From contig JADNRZ010000005.1 of the NCBI GenBank assembly GCA_015501605.1, positions 1,612,001-1,676,000 on the forward strand: a stretch of 64,000 nt of DNA. The letters are read 5' to 3'. This stretch comes from Panaeolus papilionaceus (Eukaryota > Basidiomycota > Agaricomycetes > Agaricales). The number at the start of each line of letters is the position of its first letter. The first letter of the stretch is position 1. Below the pieces are notes generated by a model. The model saw only the letters and a list, made by a program, of their open reading frames with translations, did no database searches and was not told the DNA's origin. The translations under genes were made by a program, and so were the position numbers. This document shows, in pieces, positions 56,109-64,000 of this stretch.

Positions 56109-57513
56109 ATGTCGAACCAACAAATACCAAAGATGCAGAAGGCAGCTATCGTGGCTGCGGAGGGAGCATCAGTCCAGGTGAAGGACCACCCCGTTCGAAG
56201 CCCAGAGAGTCTCGCCCCGGGAGAATGCCTCGTCAAGCTCCATTGTACTGGAGTTTGCCACACGGACCTTCACGCGGCTCTAGGTGACTGGCCAGTAAAA
56301 CCCAAGACACCACTTATTGGCGGCCACGAGGGTGTCGGAGAAATCGTTGCGATTGGAAAGGATACCACCAACTCCCCTGTTAAGATGGGCCAACGAGTAG
56401 GCATCAAGTGGATCGCGAATTCTTGTTTGAATTGCGTGCAGTGTAGGAACGGGCACGAACAAAGTGAGTGTCTTAGAGTTTGTCTTTTAAACTGAGACTA
56501 ATTTACGCCTGGTACATTTATTCAGATTGTGTCAACGTTAAGTTGAGCGGTTATACCGTCGATGGAACCTTCCAGCAGTACGTTGTAAGTGCACTGACGC
56601 CGGGATCAATTCTTCCTTTCTCAACCCCCTTCTTCTACTACTACGCAGGTATCGTGGGTCAACACAGTTACACCCATTCCAGATGGTATTGACAGCGAAG
56701 CAGCTGCTTCTATTCTTTGCGCTGTATGATCCATATCTTCCTGTGAGGTATAAAACTAATATACATTCGCTCAGGGATTAACTGTATACCGCGCGTTGAA
56801 GTACAGTGAAACCAATCCGGGTGACTGGGTGGTCATCCCAGGTGCTGGAGGAGGGCTTGGCCATTTAGGTATGCATTCTATTGCGTGTCGAGCATCGAGT
56901 ACTCAAAGCCTTTTATTAGCTGTCCAATATGCCAAATACATGGGTCGCCGCGTCATTGCTATCGACGGTGGCGAAGAGAAACGGAAGCTCTGCATGAAAC
57001 TAGGGGCTGACCATTGGATCGACTTTATGGAATGTAAAGATATCGTCGGAGAGATAAAGAAGACCACTGATGGCTACGGTGCACATGCAGCCGTTGTAAC
57101 AACCGCATCGGTATATTTGTTTTCTGTGAACAGTAAATCGTAGAGCTAACCAAACGATGGGATCTAGAGCTCTGGATATGCACAAGCCGTGGATTACCTT
57201 CGAGACAATGGGCGCCTTATGGCTGTTGGTTTACCGGCTAAAGCAACACTGGATGCCTCGATCTTCTTCACCGTTTTCAAGAGTATTACGATTCATGGGT
57301 CCTATGTCGGAAATCGCCAAGATGCCGTCGAGGCTATCGATATTGCTGCTTCGGGCGCTGTGAAATGCCATTACGAGATGAAAAAGTTGGCAGAGATTGC
57401 ACAGTGAGTGTTCATCTTCGAACCCACTCCAGTCAGAGCGCTCAATCATTTAACAGGGTTTATGATGACATGAGTGAAGGAAGGATTGCAGGCCGCATTG
57501 TCCTGTCAATCTA
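56109..57513 (+). CDS. Zinc-dependent alcohol dehydrogenase
   Basis: About 350 residues from seven or so exons starting MSNQQIPKMQKAAIV. Catalytic zinc ligands: Cys in GVCHTDL, His in GGHEGVG, Cys in SILCAGL. Structural zinc: the CLNCVQC cluster plus the Cys after GHEQ-N. NAD-binding motif GAGGGLGHLAVQYAK, with a following IDGG acidic turn that favours NAD(H). This is the tetrameric yeast Adh1-like class, reducing acetaldehyde or other aldehydes to alcohols. Checked joins: HEQ-NCVNVK, QYV-VSWVNT, ILCA-GLTVYR, GHL-AVQYAK, TTAS-SSGYAQ and IAQ-VYDDM. It ends GRIVLSI. No break seen. Confidence 0.93.
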
Positions 57514-57681
57514 ATGTTTCAATCATTCCTCCGTTTCATCTATCCCTCACTAATCGCATAATTTTGAACTGTATTTCCAAGTACAAAATGTTGTATATTA
57601 CTGACATATGGCCACGAACAATGCTTATCATTATTCAATACAACCAAGTCCTCGAAGAAGAGCTGAACAGTCCACGAGCCA

Positions 57682-59178
57682 CTACCAGTCAGAAAAGTCA
57701 ATTTCGTCGTCCAACCACCCGTTGAGGTTTGTATCGAGAATCATCTCAATTTTCATGCCTCTCAGCTCATCGTGCCCTTCAACCGCATGCGCCAATTTTT
57801 TGGGGCTGATGGTTTCGTCTTCCTTGAATTTGTCTCCCCGAGAAAAGTAAAGTAGGACCTCCTTCATCCGATTTGGTACCACTCTATGCTCTGCGACGTC
57901 CATGACAAATGAATCGTCCCCCTCTATTCTCGGTTGCTTGTCGGGAAGCGGATTCCGAGACTTCAGGAATCCAACCAGCGTGTTATTTAGGAGGTCCAAT
58001 GTCTGGAGCTGGTTGTCCATGTAGATATGCAGAGTGTGAAGTTTTGGTATCAGCGTGTGATCCGGTGGGGTAAATGTGATAGCTTCGAACAGTTCCTGAT
58101 GGTTGAGATTAGCAGAATCCATTTTTAGAATCTCCAGCAGTGGTGTCGTGGCAAGGATGCGAAGAAGGACGGGCGTAGATATGATCTGATATCCAAGGGT
58201 AAGAGAACGTAGGAGGGAGAAGCGGTTGTGAAGAAGGTATGTCTTCAATGGGGTGTCCCATCGGAAGAAGGGTGTATCAAAAGCGGTTGTCGTCCACGGA
58301 TCTGAACGAATAAAGAGGGAAGAGAGGGCAGGGAATTCAAATGGGGTGAAAATCGTTTGGTTGGAGGTGGAATATATAGTCATTGAAAGCTGTCGTAATC
58401 TCGGGATAACTTTGAGATCCAATGTCGACTCGATCAGTGTGATTAGGTCGAGTCCAACAGAAAGTTGCTCAAGAAGGGTGGCCTGATTGAGAAGATTATA
58501 GAAGGCGATAAATGCCATGGGTTTATCAATCACCAGATGAGTGAGTTGAACCCAAGGAAATTCAAAGGAAGAAACAGCGTTGTTAAGCTGAAGGAAGACC
58601 TTCCGTAGGGAAGGCACGTTGGTCACGATGATAGCGTCTTCTTCAGGTTCCGAAAAATCTGTTAAAAGTGGTTGTTCCATTTCAATGTGTAGAACTGAAA
58701 GAGCAGGGAAAGAGTTGTTCCATATAGCCTGCTTGACGAGGAGCCTGGAAGGGTCATTGATATGAAGCGTTCGAAGGCGCCGGGTGTTTGATAACAGTAT
58801 AGATCGGACTAAAGACCCCCAACTCTCCCGCTCTTTTGAATCCTCCTCCTTGGATGCTGGCAATGACCCCGTAAATCCACGGACGTCAATTTCGAGACTG
58901 ACTATCCCGCTTTTTGACCCATCTTGCCATAACTTCGCCTGCTGAGAAAAGACGTCGAATATTGAAGGGTAACATGGTTTATTCCACCTTATCTGGTCGC
59001 TCAAAGACACATTTGCCCACAAGACACCGTTCTTCAGCGTGAGATTTCGCCACAAACGACATATGTGGCAGAGCAGGAGTGGAGCCTCATGGGGGTTGGG
59101 AGAGTAGAATCGACGACCATCATTTGGGAGGGTATGAGCGAATATCTCTCCCAGTATTTCGATGGGTAGGAAATCCAT
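57682..59178 (-). CDS. F-box-like protein
   Basis: An intronless frame of 498 codons. The N-terminus MDFLPIEILGEIFAHTLPND followed by LLLCHICRLWRNLTLKNGVLW is an F-box-like motif. The body has Leu-rich units (LRTLHIND, LSVLHIEM, LTHLVIDK, LRQLSMTIYS, LSSLFIRS, LRSLTLGY). It is related in design to 47575 and 49200 but not a close copy. A role as substrate adaptor of an SCF ubiquitin ligase is inferred from the family. It converges with the alcohol dehydrogenase gene, whose 3' end is 168 bp away. Confidence 0.85.
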   Translation of the reverse strand: MDFLPIEILGEIFAHTLPNDGRRFYSPNPHEAPLLLCHICRLWRNLTLKNGVLWANVSLSDQIRWNKPCYPSIFDVFSQQAKLWQDGSKSGIVSLEIDVRGFTGSLPASKEEDSKERESWGSLVRSILLSNTRRLRTLHINDPSRLLVKQAIWNNSFPALSVLHIEMEQPLLTDFSEPEEDAIIVTNVPSLRKVFLQLNNAVSSFEFPWVQLTHLVIDKPMAFIAFYNLLNQATLLEQLSVGLDLITLIESTLDLKVIPRLRQLSMTIYSTSNQTIFTPFEFPALSSLFIRSDPWTTTAFDTPFFRWDTPLKTYLLHNRFSLLRSLTLGYQIISTPVLLRILATTPLLEILKMDSANLNHQELFEAITFTPPDHTLIPKLHTLHIYMDNQLQTLDLLNNTLVGFLKSRNPLPDKQPRIEGDDSFVMDVAEHRVVPNRMKEVLLYFSRGDKFKEDETISPKKLAHAVEGHDELRGMKIEMILDTNLNGWLDDEIDFSDW

Positions 59179-59691
59179 TGGATCCCTGATTTTCTGCTTT
59201 GGGTCTACAATTTGTACCTGGAAGAACGGAGTGTATTAGACATGTTGGTCCCTGGACAAGCCAACCTAACAACTCCATCAAATGTACCTTTAGGGGAGAT
59301 CTCTAGTCCGAGTTTAATATCCCCGTTTAATCAACAATGAAGGCGTCTAACCCTCTGTCTAGCGGGAAGAACTGGTGACTTTGCCTCCAGGTGCGGTGGT
59401 GAATGCAGTCAGTGGTGGTGGTTGGTCAAAACCGGCCAACTCCCACGATCGTCATTAAAGAACTCACCATCAGCCAGGCAACTGTGCAGGTGGCTTGTCC
59501 AGTTCGGCAATCCTATCCGGTTTGCAAGCATTGTGGCCAACTCATAAGGATCAAAATTAGAGCATGTCAATATTCTTATGCTATACATATATAATAGGTG
59601 TCTATGGGTTTGTCTATAGTCCCAATCAGTTCAATACCTTTTGATGTGTGGAAGATCTAGATCTATGTAATAAGTTTGTAATATTAATAAG
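59179..59691. other. Intergenic, nothing recognised
   Basis: Promoter of the F-box-like gene and 3' flank of the DUF6533 gene. No gene is seen. Confidence 0.35.
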
Positions 59692-61391
59692 TTAAATCAC
59701 CGCCTCCGAGACTACCTGGTGCGTTCGAATAATGACTGTATGTGGATAAGCAGAGTGGGAGTGGGAGTGGACAGAGTCAAACTCGATGCTAGAGTCAACT
59801 TCTTGCTTAGGGGCGGCAGGGAGTTGGGTTACGGCGTCTGACCAGTGGTGGACGGTGTATTGTTCGTCATTATTCTTGTTACCCAATTGTCGAATGTGCA
59901 GAAGCACCCGACTTGTGATAATTGAATGCATGCAACGTTCGACACTGAAAAAAACCAAGAGTCAGTCTGAATCTTTCCTTGAATCTCTTCTTTCTTTTTT
60001 TTGTACGCACCCGGTCAACAAGTTCTCGTATCCGTGCTATATGGATAAGGTAAGCGCGCAGCTCAAAATAGGGATCGCATGTCTTACAGGCAGCATTTTA
60101 ATGACAATGATGTTGACGGTTGACAAAGCTGCGGTTTGATGCAAGGTTTAGCGGAAGTTCAGCGGCTATGGATTCGAGGGGTATATCACAGACCAAAAAG
60201 AAAGACGTAGTAAAAGAGGCCTGTAATCGTCTCGTCAGCTCAGCGAAAACGGTGGCAGGTCAGGGGACAACATACCGTCTCTGTAGACGGTTTGGTATAA
60301 GTCAGAATCGCCACCTGCTCGATCTTGCAATGCGACGTCGTGTAAGTTATTCGATCATCAGATATCTTGGACTCGGACTTACAGGCCTTCCACCCAGGGA
60401 TGACCATCAGGAGCAAGATGACTGTACCACGATATGAACACATTTAGAATACGCAGCGATAATTATTAGCACAGGTTAGAATTACTCACTGGCGTGATAA
60501 ATCATCAACATGACCCAAACCATGAATAAAATGCGGTCCGCATCGACCACAAAGCATTGCGTGCCTTGGATTTCCTTCAACGGTCCCGGAAGCTCGATAA
60601 CTGTATCGGGAGCAGACGTCAATTCATCATGGGTCGGGAGTAGGGCGTATCCACGTACATATCAGTGAAGTTGTGAACTTGTACATGAAAAACAACATTG
60701 GAGCAAAACAGGCGCAATACAAGGTCGGCAGAAGAAAGGTTAGCCTAGTGTCTCGATTCCAAACGGCCCACGCTCGAAGAGTCAGAATGACTATGATGAA
60801 AGGACTATCATCAGCAACGGAGGCTGAATTGAAACAAAGCAAGAAACGGACGCTCTGAGATGGCAGTTCCAGACGTCATCATATCTGGGGACGTGTTAAA
60901 TTTCCGAACGAAATGAGAGGAGACGACATGAGATTTACATGCACTCGCCGTATAGAAGTCTTTGCACAAGTGGATCGTCATGCCGGGGCCAAATTTCACT
61001 GTGTATTGTTGTTGGATAGAAGTGTCGGTGTTGAAAAATAAGGTCACGTACGATACATGATAAGGAATGCAGTATCGAAAAACGGCATATATCGTTGCAG
61101 GAGGAAGATAAACTTCATCCAGTTCCAATCCGTTGACCACACCAGACTAACTTCCATATCCAACGTCACGAAATACTCATATGTGTACATCGCAACAGCA
61201 ACGACTAATTGGGAATAAAAGCTTAAGAACCGCGGATGAGAAATACGACACAGAACACTCACGATCAAAGGACTAAACGCCGTCCAAAGAAATATTAATG
61301 GCAGTTCCAATGCTAATTCAAAGATACGAACCGTCACCAGTTGAACACGACGCAAACCCATGATCATGGCTTCCGCAGGAATTTGATCCAT
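59692..61391 (-). CDS. DUF6533-type seven-helix membrane protein
   Basis: A many-exon gene. A probable start is MDQIPAEAMIMGLRRVQLVT. The diagnostic N-terminal block is VVAVAMYTYEYFVTLDMEVSLVW then MKFIFLLQRYMPFFDTAFLIMY, the DUF6533 pattern seen in hundreds of Agaricomycete proteins. Later helices include DSPFIIVILTLRAWAVWNRD, then FLLPTLYCACFAPMLFFMY and a GTVILLLMVIPGWKA segment. The C-terminal exon reads VERCMHSIITSRVLLHIRQL and ends in a polar tail (HTVIIRTHQVVSEAVI). The family is thought to be membrane-bound and of unknown function. Exon borders in the middle and the first two short exons are uncertain, so treat the protein sequence as approximate. Confidence 0.75.
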
Positions 61392-62254
61392 AGTTTGAAA
61401 AAAAGTAATTCGACAAAGAAAAGAGCGTGAGTGAACAAAAGTTGACAAAGTGCACCGTCGTCAAAGGGAAGATATACTCGCCCAGTCACGGTTAGGGGCT
61501 TGACTGGTGGAATATGGAGTGCCGCATTCTTGTCAACCCTTTTTGAAAAAAGGGCTCCATGAAGGTCGCCTATATTGATTTTCCATTCGGGCAAAAGCAT
61601 CGATGAGTGCACCAGTCGTGGTCAAGTATGGGCGTACGGGCAATGTTGGTAAATGGTGTCGATGGCAATGGCAAATTAATCTGCCAAGAAACCGATCCAA
61701 ATTCCTCGACGAAGATCTAGGCACCACTGGGACGTAGTTTTGTCCCGGTAGAGATATATGGGATTGGTCACTACATTCTCTGAATGATATTCACGCAGTC
61801 ATCAGCATGTGAAGTGGAGCATCGGACCGGGACAAGCGTCGGGTAACCTGAGCTCTGTCCTTTCAAGTTTTACTTCCTGATGCACTGTTTATCTGTGTTG
61901 ACTTGCATGAAATGTTCCGAAAGCGTGGGTTCCCGACAACGCATTGTGGAGATAAACGTGCGCTAAACGTGGGTTGTAATCCGCTCGATGAAAGAATGAA
62001 ATTTTATGCGAGGGCAGGTAAAACCGATCCTTGAAATTATATACACCACGCGATTGTTCGGATACGTACATGTTTACTGCTCCTGAAAAAGGTCAAAAGT
62101 GAGTAAAAGGATGTCCAATCACCCCTATGGGATGGGCAGATGTATGACCCGGGCTAAGCCCCAGTGCGGCACTTACCAAAATCTTGGACAAGGCAGCTCT
62201 CAGCTCATCCTCCAATGCGGCACCTTCAGGTGTTTGCTGTGATAATTCTCAGAT
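61392..62254. other. Intergenic, nothing recognised
   Basis: About 860 bases: promoter of the DUF6533 gene and 3' flank of the sphingomyelinase-like gene. Small frames here have no motif or splice support. Confidence 0.35.
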
Positions 62255-64000
62255 TCAACCATACTTTGATTTACCATGGGGACCCACCATCTTCAATGTC
62301 GCTCCCATCAAGATCGAGTTAACGCCCGTTCCTTCGCAGTGATCCGCATGGCCACGGAAGGTGGTATCAATAGAACCATCTCTTCTGTCGAAATTGAATC
62401 CAGGACTGACGGGATGCTGTATTCAAACCCAGAATATGCAAGTCACAATTACAAATGACATTACAGCCAAGTTCTGGAGAGCAAACTTACACAGCCGTTC
62501 TGAGTCCTTCCCGCGCGGAGGTTGCAGATAGTTTGGGTTTGGCAAGCACTATCACATGGGATGACTTTGACGCCTCTGGTCTTCAAGGCGTTGAACTGCT
62601 GGAAGAGAGCGGTGTTGGCCTCGAAAGCCTGGGTGACCTTGTGCCAGAACGCAGCGTTCAAAGGTTGACTTGCCGGCCATCCACCGATAGCTGAACCATA
62701 GAGTTGACGGGCGCTATACTCTTGGGTCCATTGAGCTGAGCAAAAGGGGAAATAGGTCAGAATCGGGCCTCGAGGAAAATTTCCTTCACTCACGAGATAC
62801 TTGGAAACTTGGCGCAGACATTTCCGCTGTCAAATAACAATGTGGGTGGAATGACAAACCACGAAGAGGAAAGCCTACCGATGAAGGTCCTGGAATCCAT
62901 AATTTCGTACGTGTCAGGATCGACATCGTAGACCCGGAAAGACGGATTCGCGCCTATAACACTTCGTCAATCCTTGGGTCTCTCTGCCTGTAAGGATACG
63001 AAAACTCACTCCTTGGAGTCACAGACGGGGCGATGTACGAGATGCTATCAGCAGTATTGGCGTTTTGGTTGTTCCAATCGGAGTATGAAATGGCAAATTC
63101 GTCCTGTAAAGTATTTTTAGACATTTAAAAATAGGTAGATAAGCAGGTAGAACATTCTGAAACGCACCACATGCGAATGTCCGTAGAACTGAGCAGCAAT
63201 GGTGTTTTTGTAACGTTGGACGATCTGGTCGAAGTAATTGGACTGAGGGGGGACGTTATCAGCCTATCGTCTCCCTGTCCCGACAATTTTAATAGATGTC
63301 GCGTACCTGGTCCTTGAAACAATCACCCGAGCTAGGTGGCATGTGTGCGATGATCCATGCACGCTGCCCGGCGTCTTCTGCGATTTGCAATTGTTGGATA
63401 GCGAACGCAAGCACACCATTAGGGTCCGGCTGTTGATCATCGGAGTCGTAGAGCCAGAAACTTTCATATTGTGGTCAGCCCTTGTGATGTCATGGCGCGA
63501 TGTGTGAAAATATCCTACTTGAGTTTGTACCAAAAGATCGTGTTCAAAGAAATGATCCTATGATGAGGTTGAGAAACTTCATGCCAGAAACGATATGAGC
63601 GACAGTCTCACCTCAATGAAGTCCCGGGTACAACCATAGCATAACTTCCAGAGTTGTGCTGGACTTGTGAAGTTGCAGTCGCGTCTAGCCATTGCTAAAA
63701 GATTCAAAATCACATCAAGTGTCAATATGTTAATTGTCAACGTCGTTACTCACACTCCACCCTTGGCTTTGAGTGTCGAAGACCCATTGGACACTTCCCT
63801 TGTCGGTGGTGTTACGAGGGAAAGAGTTGGTAGGCGCAGCTTCGCTGGGCGACGAAAATGCATTTAATCTTCACCACACTGTGATTATAAGTCTACTCAC
63901 TGGTTACCGATGGCAGGGAACGTAGGAGAGTTGAGGAGCGACCCGAGCTCCTGGTTGAATTTTTGCATATCCGCGGTATTGTCCCTATACAAATGCGTGA
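62255..64000 (-). CDS. Acid sphingomyelinase-like phosphodiesterase, 3' part
   Basis: The gene continues past the right edge, so the N-terminus is missing. Visible metallophosphoesterase motifs, in order: FPAIGNHEAAPTNSFP (metal/catalytic GNH, split by the intron at about 63845-63900), WIIAHMPPSSGDC (metal His) and AAQFYGHSH (GHxH, metal His). The C-terminal part has YDVDPDTYEI and a Cys-rich region (VIPCDSACQTQTICNLRAG, QNGC, FRGHADHCEGTG) typical of secreted acid sphingomyelinases. These zinc enzymes split sphingomyelin-type phosphodiesters to ceramide; fungal relatives may use other phosphodiesters. Stop TGA at 62257-62255. Confidence 0.85.

Noticed and set aside
63823..63900. Apparent loss of the catalytic His in the GNH motif of the sphingomyelinase-like protein
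   Set aside because: This arises only if the wrong acceptor is used. With CCCAG at 63845 the protein reads GNHEAAPTNSF, the normal motif.

Overview
The window reads as nuclear DNA of a filamentous basidiomycete, most likely an Agaricomycete. The evidence is: genes broken by many introns of about 45-75 nt with GT...AG ends, many small exons, TATA boxes 55-105 bp before start codons, and typical families (DUF6533 membrane protein, F-box/LRR-like proteins in duplicated copies, SKN1/KRE6 beta-glucan synthesis proteins, CsbD-like stress proteins, CVNH lectins). I do not name a species. Coding coordinates below were built by hand, joining exons by frame, splice signals and internal homology. Where an exon border is uncertain I say so.

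Layout. 0-4 kb: a single-pass membrane protein and a small one-helix protein. 5-8 kb: a small secreted protein, then a gene-poor stretch with one intact intron-bearing tRNA-Asn gene and an inverted pair of decayed tRNA-Asn copies. 8-13 kb: a RING-H2 protein, a conserved mitochondrial-type protein and a second intact tRNA-Asn. 13-20 kb: a secreted GH51 alpha-L-arabinofuranosidase with very small exons, and an ELYS-like nucleoporin whose first intron is bounded by a 10-nt direct repeat. 20-23 kb: two tandem alpha/beta-hydrolases. 23-31 kb: two tandem SKN1/KRE6-type genes separated by a free-standing RNase H-like ORF.

32-43 kb: an F-box-like protein, a multi-pass membrane protein, homoserine dehydrogenase, a tiny secreted peptide and a CK1-like kinase. 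43-47 kb: an unrecognised small protein, a divergent pair of CsbD-like stress genes and a tyrosinase-like enzyme. 47-51 kb: two F-box-like genes from a recent tandem duplication that includes the promoter. 51-56 kb: three tandem genes for secreted ten-cysteine cyanovirin-N homology (CVNH) proteins. 56-64 kb: zinc alcohol dehydrogenase, another F-box-like protein, a DUF6533 protein, and the 3' part of an acid sphingomyelinase-like phosphodiesterase running off the right edge.

There is no single biosynthetic cluster. The window is a mosaic of housekeeping genes (homoserine dehydrogenase, nucleoporin, beta-glucan synthesis) and lineage-specific, locally duplicating genes (F-box, CVNH, hydrolase, KRE6, CsbD). 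The most notable signals are the intron bounded by a direct repeat in the ELYS-like gene, the 5-nt and 9-nt micro-exons, the CVNH triplet, the tRNA-Asn cluster with pseudogenes, and two previously easy-to-miss small secreted peptides.
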